From Bradyrhizobium sp. SSBR45G (GTDB lineage: Bacteria > Pseudomonadota > Alphaproteobacteria > Rhizobiales > Xanthobacteraceae), in assembly GCF_030159255.1 (NCBI RefSeq), contig NZ_BSCT01000033.1, positions 32,287 to 96,286 on the forward strand: DNA of 64,000 bases, read 5' to 3'. The position numbers and the translations under genes were made by a program. The notes under the pieces are model-generated. The model did no database searches. It saw nothing but the letters and a program-made list of their open reading frames with translations, and was not told the origin of the DNA. How positions within the stretch are numbered: position 1 is the stretch's first letter; every line of letters begins with the position of its first letter. Positions 7,444 through 16,498 of the stretch are shown here, one piece after another.

Positions 7444-8187
7444 ATGATCGATCCGATCGAACAATTCCACCTCAACAAGATCTTCACGATCGGCCATATC
7501 GGCAATCAGGAGATCGCGTTCACCACCTCGTCCGCGTACATGCTGCTCGCGGTCGTGATCATCTCTGTGATGATGCTGGCCGCCGGGCGTCAGCTCGTGC
7601 CGGGCCGCTTCCAGTCGGTGGTCGAGCTGTCCTACGAATTCGTCGCCAACACCATCAGGACCAGCGCCGGCTCGCACGGCATGACGTTCTTCCCGCTGGT
7701 GTTCTCGCTGTTCATGTTCATCTTCGTCTCGAACATCGTCGGCATCATTCCCTACACCTTCACGATCTCCAGCCACATCATCGTCACCTTCGCGCTGGCG
7801 CTCCTGGTGTTCCTGACGGTCATCATCTACGGCTTCTACAAGAACGGCCTGAAGTTCTTTAAGCTGTTCGTGCCCTCCGGCATTCCCGTGGTGATCATGC
7901 CGCTGGTGGTCGTGATCGAAATCATCTCCTTCTTCTCGCGGCCGATCTCGCACAGCGTCCGTCTGTTCGCCAACATGCTGGCCGGCCACGTCACGCTGAA
8001 GGTGTTCGCGAGCTTCGTGACCATGCTCGGCGCGCTCGGCTTCGTCGGCAAGGTCGGCGCGCTGTTGCCGCTCGGCCTCACGGTCGCCCTGACCGGCCTC
8101 GAGCTGATGGTCGCGTTCCTTCAGGCCTACGTCTTCACGATCCTCACCTGCATCTATCTCAACGATGCTATCCATCCGGGCCACTGA
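7444..8187 (+). CDS. atpB: F0F1 ATP synthase subunit a
   Basis: 247 residues, polytopic, standard length. It forms the proton half-channels with the c ring. The essential arginine lies in HSVRLFANMLAGH, and the last helices (GLELMVAFLQAYVFTILTCIYL) match the conserved channel core. It is flanked by atpI and atpE in the usual alphaproteobacterial F0 order. Confidence 0.97.
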   Translation: MIDPIEQFHLNKIFTIGHIGNQEIAFTTSSAYMLLAVVIISVMMLAAGRQLVPGRFQSVVELSYEFVANTIRTSAGSHGMTFFPLVFSLFMFIFVSNIVGIIPYTFTISSHIIVTFALALLVFLTVIIYGFYKNGLKFFKLFVPSGIPVVIMPLVVVIEIISFFSRPISHSVRLFANMLAGHVTLKVFASFVTMLGALGFVGKVGALLPLGLTVALTGLELMVAFLQAYVFTILTCIYLNDAIHPGH

Positions 8188-8225
8188 TCCGGCCCTCTCT
8201 ACCAAACCCCTCAAAGGAGTTCGTC

Positions 8226-8453
8226 ATGGATCCGGTCGCAGCGAAGTACATTGGCGCGGGCATTGCCTGCATCGGCATGGGTGGCGCGGGTGCCGGCATC
8301 GGCATCATCTTCGGCAACTACCTGTCGGCCGCTCTGCGCAATCCGTCGGCCGCCCAGGGCCAGTTCGGCAACCTGATCTTCGGCTTCGCGGTGACCGAAG
8401 CGCTCGGCATCTTCTCGCTGCTGATCGCCCTGCTCCTGCTGTACGCCGTCTAA
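8226..8453 (+). CDS. atpE: F0F1 ATP synthase subunit c
   Basis: 75 residues forming a helical hairpin. The first helix is glycine-rich (GAGIACIGMGGAGAGIGIIFG), the polar loop is RNPSAAQGQF, and the proton-carrying glutamate is E58 in FAVTEALGIFSLL. AAAGGAGT lies close upstream of the ATG. The high translation demand expected for a multi-copy ring fits its own strong ribosome-binding site. Confidence 0.97.
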   Translation: MDPVAAKYIGAGIACIGMGGAGAGIGIIFGNYLSAALRNPSAAQGQFGNLIFGFAVTEALGIFSLLIALLLLYAV

Positions 8454-8481
8454 GACGGCCTGAGCCGGACAGGAGAAGCCC

Positions 8482-9057
8482 GTGGCTGAAAGTCATGGCG
8501 TGGCCAAGGGCGGCGAGGCCAAGGGCACCGCAAGCGCCCATACGGAGGCCGAAGGCGGGCATGGGTTTCCTCCTTTCCAGAAGGAAACCTTTCCCTCCCA
8601 GATCGCCTCTCTGGTGATCGCCTTCGTGGCGCTGTACGTGATCGTATCGCGTGTGGCGCTGCCGAAGGTCGGGGCCGTTATCGACGCCCGCCAGAAGTCG
8701 ATCGACGGCGATCTGGCCGAAGCGCAGCGGCTGAAGGATGAGTCCGAAGCCGCGATCAAGGCGTATGAAAGCGAGCTCGCCGCGGCACGGTCCCGTGCCC
8801 AGGCGATCGGAGCCGAGACCCGCGAGAAGCTTGCGGCCTCTTCGGATGCCGAACGCAAGGCGCTGGAAGAAAGTCTGGCGGCCAAACTGGCCGCTGCTGA
8901 GACGTCGATCGCCACCACGCGGACGACTGCAATGAGCAACGTTCGCGGCATCGCCGCGGATGCGGCCTCTGCGATCGTGAAGCAGCTCACCGGCAAGGCC
9001 CCCGCGGCCAAGACGGTCGAGGCTGCGGTCGATGCATCGTTGAAGGGAACAGCCTGA
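8482..9057 (+). CDS. atpF': F0F1 ATP synthase subunit b'
   Basis: 191 residues starting with GTG at 8482 behind an AGGAGA site. A soluble Gly/Ala/His-rich N-terminus precedes a single membrane helix (ASLVIAFVALYVIVSRVALP) and then a long Ala/Glu coiled coil that forms one strand of the peripheral stalk. The N-terminal extension before the membrane segment distinguishes b' from b. Its stop overlaps the next start by one base. Confidence 0.94.
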   Translation: MAESHGVAKGGEAKGTASAHTEAEGGHGFPPFQKETFPSQIASLVIAFVALYVIVSRVALPKVGAVIDARQKSIDGDLAEAQRLKDESEAAIKAYESELAAARSRAQAIGAETREKLAASSDAERKALEESLAAKLAAAETSIATTRTTAMSNVRGIAADAASAIVKQLTGKAPAAKTVEAAVDASLKGTA

Positions 9058-9548
9058 TGCATCTGCTCGCTGATCCGGAAACCTGGGTTGCGATCGCGTT
9101 CGTGATCCTGATGGGCCTATTCGCCTATCTCGGTGTCCACCGCACGGTCCTGAAGGCGCTCGACAATCGCGGCGAGCGCATCAGGAGCGAGCTGGCGGAG
9201 GCCAAGCGGCTCAAGGAAGAGGCGGCCAAGGTGCTCGCCGATTACAAGACCCGCCGCGCCAGCGCCGAACGTGAGGCCGAGGAGATCGTGACGAGCGCCA
9301 AGGCGGAAGCCGAGCGTATCGCCGCGGAGGCCAAGGCCAAGATGGAAGACTTCGTCGCCCGGCGCACCAAGGCGGCCGAGGGCAAGATCGCCCTCGCGGA
9401 AGCCCAGGCTCTCGCCGACGTCAGGTCCGCGGCAGCCGAAGCCGCCGTCCAGGCCGCCGCGACCGTGCTGTCGCAGACGGTCAAGGGCAGTCTCGGCGAA
9501 GATCTGGTCGCCAAGGGCATCGCGGAAGTCAGCCGCAAGCTGAACTGA
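9057..9548 (+). CDS. atpF: F0F1 ATP synthase subunit b
   Basis: 163 residues. The membrane anchor is at the extreme N-terminus (TWVAIAFVILMGLFAYLGV), followed by a long right-handed coiled-coil stalk rich in Ala, Glu and Lys. It pairs with b' as a heterodimer, as in photosynthetic and related alphaproteobacteria. The start codon overlaps the b' stop (TGATG), indicating translational coupling and balanced b/b' synthesis. It is the last gene of the operon; F1 genes are not in this window. Confidence 0.96.
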   Translation: MHLLADPETWVAIAFVILMGLFAYLGVHRTVLKALDNRGERIRSELAEAKRLKEEAAKVLADYKTRRASAEREAEEIVTSAKAEAERIAAEAKAKMEDFVARRTKAAEGKIALAEAQALADVRSAAAEAAVQAAATVLSQTVKGSLGEDLVAKGIAEVSRKLN

Positions 9549-9578
9549 GCCGGCGTCCATCAGACTCCAACATCTTCC

Positions 9579-9612
9579 AAAAGGCCGGTGCCCCGCACCG
9601 GCCTTTTGCTTT
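9579..9612 (+). terminator. Intrinsic terminator of the F0 operon
   Basis: A perfect 12-bp stem (9579-9590 with 9596-9607), 5-nt loop and T-rich tail (TTTTGCTTTT), 31 bases after the atpF stop. The A-run on the 5' side makes it potentially bidirectional. Confidence 0.9.
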
Positions 9613-9688
9613 TGCGCCCGACGGCCGGCGCGATCACCGGCTGCGTCGACCATTCAACAAGCACCCCGATTGTCGCGGGCGCTTGCTC

Positions 9689-10336
9689 TCATTTCCGCTT
9701 CTTGGCCGCGCGCTCCGGGGTCAGGGCCTGCGGATCGAAGCCGATATAGAACACGTAATTGTCGGCGTTGGCGCCGGGCGGCGGCACCGGATACACCATG
9801 TCCTCCGCCACGATCGTGAACGGCACGCTGCCATCGCCGGACATCTGCACCGTGGTGCGATAGGCCTTGGTGGCTATGACCTTTTCGCCGATGCCGCCCT
9901 GGACCACCGCGATGCGCATCGGAATGTCGACAGTGGCCGGTGCGCCGGCCGGGCCGGCCACGATGCGGCCCTGGATGCCGATCTTGGCCACGATCTCCGC
10001 GCCATTGAGATTGCACTCGCGAGCGGTCTTGGTGATCGAGGCCTGGAAGCGAACGTCGTTGCCGACCGCCTGCTTGCCCGGCGCGGCCACCGCATAGGTC
10101 GAGGCGCCGGCGCGGATGTTGACCTGCGGGCAAGTCAGCCCCTCGGTCGGATCGGCCGGCGGACCGCCGCTGGCGGGAAGGTCCTGCTGTCCCTTGTCGT
10201 CGGACCCGCCGCCGAACAGGCTCTTGAAACGGTCGGTCAACGATTGCGCCGCCGCTGGCGGTGCGGTCGCTGCCACTCCCAGGGCCAGCAGCACAGCCGC
10301 CAACGTCCCACCCCGAATCACACACGTCTGTCGCAT
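9689..10336 (-). CDS. Secreted/periplasmic hypothetical protein
   Basis: 215 residues with a signal peptide (TLAAVLLALGVAATAPPAAAQ). After a low-complexity Gly/Asp/Pro stretch, two cysteines (TCPQVNIRAG and ARECNLNG) bracket a beta-rich domain ending in DNYVFYIGFDPQALTPER. I do not recognise a named family, but the overall form matches conserved rhizobial periplasmic proteins. It stands alone, convergent with the F0 operon and separated from it by the terminator. Confidence 0.75.
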   Translation of the reverse strand: MRQTCVIRGGTLAAVLLALGVAATAPPAAAQSLTDRFKSLFGGGSDDKGQQDLPASGGPPADPTEGLTCPQVNIRAGASTYAVAAPGKQAVGNDVRFQASITKTARECNLNGAEIVAKIGIQGRIVAGPAGAPATVDIPMRIAVVQGGIGEKVIATKAYRTTVQMSGDGSVPFTIVAEDMVYPVPPPGANADNYVFYIGFDPQALTPERAAKKRK

Positions 10337-10526
10337 CTCGAAGTCCCCGGCATCACGTTCGCCTGGCTCGCCCCACGTTCTCCGGCCTGAGGCTCCGGCC
10401 CGCGCGATCGCGGGCAGGCCCCTCGGACGCCGGCCCGACGGCGGCTGCAGTCAGGCGTCTATACCCATTTCGGAGGCTGGAACCAGCCCCGATCGGCCTC
10501 GCTCACCCCCCGCCCGATCACAAATG

Positions 10527-11114
10527 CTAACCCCTGAAATCCTCATGCAGCAGGCCGTAAAGGTAGTGATCCTGCCAGACCCCGTTGATGCACAGATAGC
10601 GCCGCGCCAGACCTTCGCGGGTGAAGCCGCACTTTTCCAGCACGCGAATCGACGGCGTATTGGTCGGGATGCAGGCCGCCTCGACCCGGTGCAGGTTGAG
10701 CTCGCCGAACAAGGTCGGCAGCAGCAGCCGCAGCGCCGCGGTCATGTAGCCGCGATGGGCATGCGGCTGGCCCATCCAGTAGCCGACGGTCCCGGCCTGG
10801 ACGATGCCACGCCGGACATTGGCCAGCGTGATGCCGCCGAGCATCGCGCCATCTGATTCGCGGAACGCGATGAACGGATAGGACCGGTCGGCCGAGATGT
10901 CCTCGGCATAACGGCGCAGCCGGCGGCGGAAGCCGGAGCGCGTCAGGTCGTCGGACGGCCAGATCGGCTCCCAGGGCGTCAGATAATCGCGGCTGACCTC
11001 GCGCAACTGGGCCCATTGCGCATAGTCGGCCATCTGCGGCGCGCGCAGAAACAGGCCGTGTCCGCGCGGAGCGAGCGCGGCCGGTCCACTGGTCGGTAAG
11101 CGAAACAGGGCCAT
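10527..11114 (-). CDS. GNAT N-acetyltransferase, RimJ/RimL-like
   Basis: 195 residues. The acetyl-CoA-binding GNAT core is visible: GYWMGQPHAHRGYMTAALRL (motif A) followed by VEAACIPTNTPSIRVLEKCGF (motif B) and the closing REGLARRYLCINGVWQDHYLYGLL. The RimJ/L subfamily modifies protein N-termini or small amines; the substrate here is unknown. It is encoded 90 bases downstream of the M16 peptidase gene on the same strand and may belong to the thrC transcript. Confidence 0.92.
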   Translation of the reverse strand: MALFRLPTSGPAALAPRGHGLFLRAPQMADYAQWAQLREVSRDYLTPWEPIWPSDDLTRSGFRRRLRRYAEDISADRSYPFIAFRESDGAMLGGITLANVRRGIVQAGTVGYWMGQPHAHRGYMTAALRLLLPTLFGELNLHRVEAACIPTNTPSIRVLEKCGFTREGLARRYLCINGVWQDHYLYGLLHEDFRG

Positions 11115-11204
11115 CGGTGATGCTCCCCCCCTGCCCTTCAGCGCCTCAACCTGCGCGACCGGCGCATCTGGCGGCGGCTAAGCGCGCAGGCAGCGGTCTC
11201 GTGC

Positions 11205-12497
11205 TCAATGCAGCTGAGCCTTGGATTTCGGCCCGGCGAGACCTTCGGCGAAAGTCACCGCCGTGTCCAGACCCCTGCCGCTGCCGAGCGCGACGACCGC
11301 CGGCTTGCTGCGTGCGAGCAGCGCACGTGCCGCATCGCGCGTGCTCTCGACACTGACGGCCTCGATCTTGGCAACCATCTCCGGCAGGGTCTGCGGCCGG
11401 CCGTAGGCCAGGATGTGACGCGCGAGCTGCTCGGCGCGGGCGCTGCAGCTCTCCAGCGCCATCAGCAATCCCGCCTTCATCTGCGCCTTGGCGCGCGCCA
11501 CCTCGGCCTCGCTCAGCGTCTCCACCGAATTGCCGATGATGTCGACCACCACCTCCATCATCTCGGGCGCGTCGGCCGGATCGGTGCCGGTGTAGAGGCC
11601 GAAGAAGCCGGTGTCGCTGTAGGGCGCGTGGAACGTATAGACGGAATAGCAGAGGCCCCTGTTCTCGCGGACCTCCTGGAAAAGCCGGGACGACATGCCG
11701 CCGCCGAGGATGTTGGTGAACACCTGCAGCGAGAACAGCGACGGATCCGCCTGCGGCACGCCTTCGAGCGCGAGCGTCAGATGCGCCTGCTCGAGATCGC
11801 GATGCACGACGCGCGAGCCGCCCTTGCCGAACGCCGCCGGCAGCGGCTTCGGCGCCGGCCCGCCATTGAAGCTGGCGAATCGCTTCGTCACGTCCTCGAC
11901 CACGCGCTGATGGTCGACGGCGCCGGCCGCAGCCACCACCATGTCCGGCCCGCGGTAATGCGTCGACAGATAGCCATGCAGCTTGTCGCGGTCGAACGCC
12001 TCCAGCGTCTTGGCGGTGCCGAGCAGCGAACGGCCCATCGGCTGATCGGGGAAGCAGAGCTCGTTGAGATGCTCGAACACGACGTCGTCAGGCGTGTCCT
12101 GCGCCGCGCCGATCTCCTGCACGATGACGTTCTTCTCGCGCTCCAGCTCCTCCGGCACGAAGGACGGGTTGGCGAGGATGTCGGCGAGCACGTCGAGCGC
12201 CAGCGGCACGTCGGCCTTCAGCACGCGGGCATAATAGGCCGTCGTCTCGGTCGAGGTGCCGGCGTTGAGATCGCCACCGACGGCCTCGATCGACTCGACG
12301 ATCTCGCGCGCGCTGCGCGTCGTCGTGCCCTTGAACGCCATGTGCTCGAGCAGATGCGAGATGCCGTGCTCGTCCGCCTTCTCATCGCGTCCGCCGACCC
12401 CGGCCCAGACCCCGAGCGCCGCGGTCTCCAGATGCGGCATCGTGTCGGTAACGACCGTCAGACCCGTCGGCAGCTTGGTGACTTCCACGCCCATCAT
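11205..12497 (-). CDS. M16 family zinc metallopeptidase (mitochondrial processing peptidase-like)
   Basis: 430 residues. The inverted zinc motif HxxEH is H48-L-L-E51-H52 in HGISHLLEHMAFKG, with the downstream glutamate expected about 70 residues on (LEREKNVIVQEI). The second domain has the non-catalytic M16C fold (GLCYSVYTFHAPYSDTGFFG). Alphaproteobacterial homologues are the closest bacterial relatives of mitochondrial processing peptidase beta. The start overlaps the thrC stop (ATGA at 12494-12497 on the minus strand), so the two are coupled. Confidence 0.95.
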   Translation of the reverse strand: MMGVEVTKLPTGLTVVTDTMPHLETAALGVWAGVGGRDEKADEHGISHLLEHMAFKGTTTRSAREIVESIEAVGGDLNAGTSTETTAYYARVLKADVPLALDVLADILANPSFVPEELEREKNVIVQEIGAAQDTPDDVVFEHLNELCFPDQPMGRSLLGTAKTLEAFDRDKLHGYLSTHYRGPDMVVAAAGAVDHQRVVEDVTKRFASFNGGPAPKPLPAAFGKGGSRVVHRDLEQAHLTLALEGVPQADPSLFSLQVFTNILGGGMSSRLFQEVRENRGLCYSVYTFHAPYSDTGFFGLYTGTDPADAPEMMEVVVDIIGNSVETLSEAEVARAKAQMKAGLLMALESCSARAEQLARHILAYGRPQTLPEMVAKIEAVSVESTRDAARALLARSKPAVVALGSGRGLDTAVTFAEGLAGPKSKAQLH

Positions 12498-13909
12498 GCC
12501 ATTCCCTGCTTGGCGGCCCGGCTGACCGAGCGGATGAATTTTTCCACTTCGGCCTGGTCGTTCCGCATGATCCTTGCGTCCTCGCGCTTGCTCATCAGCC
12601 CTTCGAGCCAGACCGGCAGATGCGGCCGCATCCCGCAGGCGGTCTCGACCGCATCGGGGAATTTGGCCGGATGCGCCGTCGCCAGCACGATGTTCGGCAC
12701 CGAGGTATCCGTGCCGTCGCGGTCAGCCACCGCCAGCGCGACCGCCGTGTGCGGGTCGACGAGATCGCCGGCCTCGCGATAACAGGCGCGGATCGCTGCC
12801 GCCGTCTCGGTCTCGTCGGCGCGGCCGGCATCGAAATCGGCGCGAACAGCGGCCAGCATCGCATCCGGCAGCACGAAGCGGCCGGACTGCTTCAGGCTCT
12901 CCATCAGCCGTCGCACGACGGCCGCATCGCGGCCGCCGGCTTCGAACAGCAACCGCTCGAAATTCGACGACACCTGGATGTCCATCGACGGCGAGGCCGT
13001 CGCGTGCACCTCGCGCACCTCGTAGATCCCGGTCTGAAGCGTGCGCGCCAGGATGTCGTTGACGTTGGTGGCGACGCGGAGCTTGCGCACCGGCAGGCCC
13101 ATGCGCTTGGCCACGTAGCCGGCAAAGACATCGCCGAAATTGCCGGTCGGCACGGTGAAGTCGACGGCGCGGTGCGGCGCGCCGACCGCAACCGCTGACG
13201 TGAAGTAGTAGACGACCTGGGCGACGATGCGGGCCCAGTTGATCGAGTTGACGCCGGACAACGAGACCGAATCGCGGAAGGCGTGATGGTTGAACAGCCC
13301 TTTCACGAGCGCCTGGCAGTCGTCGAAATGGCCTTCGATCGCAAGCGCATGCACGTTGGACGCGCCCGACGTCGTCATCATCCGCCGCTGCACCTCGGAG
13401 ATGCGGCCATGCGGGAACAGCACGATGAGGTCGGCATTGTCGCGGCCGGCAAAGGCGTCGACCGCGGCGCCGCCGGTGTCGCCTGACGTCGCGACCACGA
13501 TCGTGGTGCGCTCGCCGCGCTTGGCGAGCACGTGGTCCATCAGCCGCGAGATCAGCTGCATCGCCACGTCCTTGAACGCCAAGGTCGGGCCGTGGAACAG
13601 CTCCAGCACGAACTGATGCGGCGCGATCTGGTCGAGCGGCACCACCGCGGGGTGGCGGAACGTGGCATAGGCCTCGTTGGCCATGCGGCCGAGCTCGGCA
13701 TCGGAGATCTCGCCGGCGACGAACGGCTTGATGACCTCGACGGCGACCTCCCAATAGGGCCGGCCGAACAACGAGGCGATGGTCGCAGCCGACAGCTGCG
13801 GCCAGGTCTCGGGCACGTAGAGGCCGCCGTCCCGGGCGAGCCCGGTCAGCATCACATCGCAGAAGGTGAGCGCGGGGGCTTCCCCGCGGGTCGAAACATA
13901 GCGCGTCAA
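12494..13909 (-). CDS. thrC: Threonine synthase
   Basis: 471 residues, the class-II length. It converts O-phosphohomoserine to threonine with PLP. The PLP lysine is K113 in HGPTLAFKDVAMQ; the phosphate-binding loop TSGDTGGAAV follows about 35 residues later, and the start YVSTRGEAPALTF is characteristic. It is the first gene of a coupled thrC-M16-GNAT series. The ATG at 13907-13909 begins the aligned region, so the start is secure. Confidence 0.96.
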   Translation of the reverse strand: MTRYVSTRGEAPALTFCDVMLTGLARDGGLYVPETWPQLSAATIASLFGRPYWEVAVEVIKPFVAGEISDAELGRMANEAYATFRHPAVVPLDQIAPHQFVLELFHGPTLAFKDVAMQLISRLMDHVLAKRGERTTIVVATSGDTGGAAVDAFAGRDNADLIVLFPHGRISEVQRRMMTTSGASNVHALAIEGHFDDCQALVKGLFNHHAFRDSVSLSGVNSINWARIVAQVVYYFTSAVAVGAPHRAVDFTVPTGNFGDVFAGYVAKRMGLPVRKLRVATNVNDILARTLQTGIYEVREVHATASPSMDIQVSSNFERLLFEAGGRDAAVVRRLMESLKQSGRFVLPDAMLAAVRADFDAGRADETETAAAIRACYREAGDLVDPHTAVALAVADRDGTDTSVPNIVLATAHPAKFPDAVETACGMRPHLPVWLEGLMSKREDARIMRNDQAEVEKFIRSVSRAAKQGMA

Positions 13910-14142
13910 ACCGCTCTCCTGACCTGCGTCACCAGGCCATAACCCGTTGATTGAATTCGAAATCGGAACCGCCCGGCGGCAACATGGTCCGGCACCATAA
14001 TGGTTTTGGGCAGGCTGCGAAACCGGTTGTTGGGCCAGGAATGGTCGCGAGGACGGGTTACGGCGGGGTTACGGGGCATGAGTTCGGCGAAGTGGGTCGC
14101 AACGGCGGACACGATCAGGTCGAGCGGACCATCCACTCCACC

Positions 14143-14246
14143 ACTGTCATCGCCCGATTCAACCGGGCGACCCAGTACGCCGCGGCGGCTGTGGTCGACC
14201 GCACCGCCGCGGCGTACTGGAACCCCGCTTTCGCGGGGGATGACAG
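14143..14246. repeat. Palindromic repeat with 17-bp perfect arms
   Basis: Arms 14172-14188 and 14204-14220 are exact reverse complements (CCAGTACGCCGCGGCGG). Outer shorter hairpins (CGCCCGATTCAACCGGGCG and CCCCGCTTTCGCGGGG) flank them, forming a cluster of stem-loops. Confidence 0.75.
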
Positions 14247-14321
14247 CGGTGTTGGCGGCCTTCAGTCGGGCAGCCCGAAGCAGCGGACACGTCCGAGACA
14301 CCAGCGCGATCTCTCCCAGTC

Positions 14322-14415
14322 GTCATTCCGGGGCGCCCGCAGGGCGAGCCCGGAATCCATAACCACGACCGGGAGTACGGATTCCGGGCTCGCGCTCCGC
14401 GCGCCCCGGAATGAC
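14322..14415. repeat. Palindromic repeat, GTCATTCCGG family, copy 1
   Basis: Begins GTCATTCCGGGGCG and ends with its complement CGCCCCGGAATGAC. The interior includes GAGCCCGGAATCC and its inverse. A second copy lies at 31539-31638. This is a widespread Bradyrhizobium-type intergenic unit. Confidence 0.8.
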
Positions 14416-14429
14416 GGCGGTGCATGTAA

Positions 14430-14745
14430 TCGCGTTCTCGCGGCGCGATCGGCGCCCGAGCTTTACGGATCTTTCTCCCTCCTCAGGCGGAGGGCGCAGG
14501 GAAGACCGGATGCCGGCTGGCACCCGCGGCCCCCGTGCGAACAGAAGTGCACGGGGCAGGAACAGGTTCAGCCAGAGCGACCCGGCCTTCCCTGCGCGAT
14601 GGCTTACGATTTATACGCGCTCTCCTCGGTGCACCGGGCTTGTTGGCCACCGTTGCGCATGATGCTTGCGCATCAGCGCGTGATACCAGCGTCGGGGTAT
14701 CAGGACCACGCGACTTCACCGTCCGTGCCGGCCGCACTCGTCAGT
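14430..14745 (-). repeat. Structured dispersed repeat, copy B (inverted relative to copy A)
   Basis: Same element as 1430-1740, read on the minus strand. Matching parts: hairpin 14681-14687/14696-14702 with the same 8-nt loop, outer 18-bp stem 14494-14511/14580-14597, and inner 8-bp hairpin 14531-14538/14549-14556. The outer stem spans 104 nt here and 105 nt in copy A. Stem sequences differ but still pair. Confidence 0.75.
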
Positions 14746-15047
14746 TGCAGCCGACCCGTCCATCGCACCCCACCTCACGCCCGTGACGACGCGTACGCCC
14801 CTCGCAACGAGGCGGGATGGGGAGAGACAACCACAATTTCGGAAAAATGAAAGAGAAATTTTCGCGCAGGCTGGACTGGATTGGCTGATTGCGTTGGACC
14901 TGCTCGCAAAAAAGAAAGTTTCGGTGCATCAAGGTTTGTTAGTTGGCGGTGCGCTCAGGCGTAGATCCTGGCGGCCCGTCGGACGACTCAGACGCGTGCG
15001 GCGGGCGCTGCTACGCAATGCAGGCCGCAGAGCGGCTTCACCCCGGT

Positions 15048-15229
15048 GTCGTCCCGGCAAGTCCGACAACGCGCAAGCGTTGCCGGACGCCGACCCAGGA
15101 CCCATAACCACCATCGCCCGTGTGAGACACGCCGTTGCTCCAGCCTGCCGCCTCACAACCGATCGGGGTTATGGGTCCCGGGTCGGCGCGCGCCGGCGCT
15201 ATCGCGCCGACGCGCTTGCCCGGGACGAC
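15048..15229. repeat. Palindromic repeat, GTCGTCCCGG family, copy 1
   Basis: Starts GTCGTCCCGGCAAG and ends CTTGCCCGGGACGAC. Internal inverted parts include CGGACGCCGACCCAGGACCC and GGGTCCCGGGTCGGCG. A second copy is at 57493-57665, and the first bases of another appear near 63931. Confidence 0.78.
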
Positions 15230-15319
15230 GGCGGAATTTTGGGGGGCGCCGGTCAAACCCCGCATGAGCGCAGCGACATGCAGGGCTACGCGCTCAGCCG
15301 AAAAGACGCAGTCGGCAGC

Positions 15320-15374
15320 CGTCATTGCGCGCCATCCACAAATTGCGTCGGCGCAACGACGCCTCGCAATGACG
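15320..15374. repeat. Degenerate GTCATTGCG palindromic repeat
   Basis: CGTCATTGCG at the start is matched by CGCAATGACGG at the end, with a decayed interior. Better preserved copies lie at 31746-31820 and 39615-39697. Confidence 0.6.
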
Positions 15375-15443
15375 GGGATAGAGGTCACCTTCATATGCGC
15401 GCGTGACGCGCTCGGTCTGCGGTCATCGGCAGGCCGCGCGCGC

Positions 15444-15932
15444 TTAGCGCATCAACGCTCTGTAACACTCGCGGACTTCGTCCGGTTGATCTTCGGCGCT
15501 CGGACATGGCTCGATGCGAAAGCAATCGATCCTTTCACGCGACTTGTAGATGGCGAGCCTTACGCGCTCGGCCGTGTCAGTCGATTTCCCTGCGAGCACT
15601 ATGCCAAGCCCCGAATCGTCGCCCGACAGCGCCAACCCATCTGCTTCAAAGGAAACGCCCGCTACGCACTCCGCCGGAATATCTGTCCACCCTCCGCCAT
15701 GCTCGATGCGCATCGATCTTTCCACGCTTGCGCCAAGCTTCTCCGGATTTCGGTTGCAGGCAGGCTTGAGGGCGCGCAGCTCGACCCTTGCGAGATCGTG
15801 CCCCTGTTGGTTCTTGAAGCTCAGGATTGCAGCGTCAGGCCTGCACCACGGACCAGAGTTCGCGCGGCATGCCATCGAACTGGAGAGCAGGAGACACAGG
15901 GCTCCGGAGAGCGCGATCATCTTCATCGGCAT
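15444..15932 (-). CDS. Secreted hypothetical protein
   Basis: 162 residues with a short signal peptide (MIALSGALCLLLSSSMACRA). The mature part holds five cysteines (near GPWCRP, KPACNRN, PAECVAG, RIDCFRIEPC, RECYRAL), suggesting disulfides in the periplasm. No family recognised. An ATG two codons inside the frame (MKMIALSG) could be the true start. It is an orphan next to the repeat block, and codon use looks somewhat less GC-biased than its neighbours. Confidence 0.6.
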   Translation of the reverse strand: MPMKMIALSGALCLLLSSSMACRANSGPWCRPDAAILSFKNQQGHDLARVELRALKPACNRNPEKLGASVERSMRIEHGGGWTDIPAECVAGVSFEADGLALSGDDSGLGIVLAGKSTDTAERVRLAIYKSRERIDCFRIEPCPSAEDQPDEVRECYRALMR

Positions 15933-16174
15933 GAGCTATGATCCGTCATCGATTCCAATCAGGCAGTGAGAGCTTAGCGGCCTGCATGCCTTGCGTTCGA
16001 CGGAACGAATACGCCCAAACTCAGTGTCAACAAAGCTCAACCGTTTATGGGCTGAAAAACCGTCTGGCCGTGGCGCCATGGCAAGACTTGTGGCTCCCTT
16101 GAACCGGAACCGTGGCTGGGTTGTCAAACCCAAGCGCCCCTGCCCGAGCGGGCCAGTATCAGATGGAGCCCCCC

Positions 16175-16498
16175 ATGATCGTCGTGACGACGGAGAACGT
16201 GACCGGACACCGCACGGTACGGATGCTGGGGCAGTGTTTTGGCGTGGTGGTGCGCAGCCGCGGGCTCGGCGGCAATCTGGTGGCGAGCCTGCGCTCGATC
16301 GTCGGCGGCGAGATCCACGAATACACGCAGATGCTGGAGGAGGCGCGGCGCCATGCGCTCGACCGGCTCGTCTCCAACGCCACCTCGATGGGCGCCAACG
16401 CCATTCTGATGATGCGCTTCGACAGTTCCGAGATCGGCCAGAACATGAGCGAGATCGTCGCCTACGGCACGGCGGCGGTGATCGAACCCACGCCATGA
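16175..16498 (+). CDS. YbjQ/UPF0145 family protein (heavy-metal-binding-like domain)
   Basis: 107 residues forming a pentameric alpha/beta YbjQ fold. Visible family features are MIVVTTENVTGHRTVRMLG at the start, GGEIHEYTQMLEEARRHALDR in the middle and GANAILMMRFDSSEI near the end. I use the ATG at 16175 because GGAG sits six bases upstream; the longer frame has no such site. Function is unknown despite the historical heavy-metal label. It overlaps the next small membrane protein by four bases (ATGA). Confidence 0.88.
   Translation: MIVVTTENVTGHRTVRMLGQCFGVVVRSRGLGGNLVASLRSIVGGEIHEYTQMLEEARRHALDRLVSNATSMGANAILMMRFDSSEIGQNMSEIVAYGTAAVIEPTP

Larger units (their letters stand above)
13910..15443. 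other. 1.5-kb gene-free region packed with palindromic repeats
   Basis: No frame here has a credible ribosome-binding site plus recognisable protein. The sequence is a stack of different repeat units: 14143-14246, 14322-14415, the structured repeat copy B (about 14430-14745), 15048-15229 and a degenerate GTCATTGCG unit at 15320-15374. It separates the thrC operon from an accessory gene block. Confidence 0.65.

Noticed and set aside
13910..15443. A CRISPR array
   Set aside because: The repeats are palindromic units of different families, not regularly spaced direct repeats with unique spacers.
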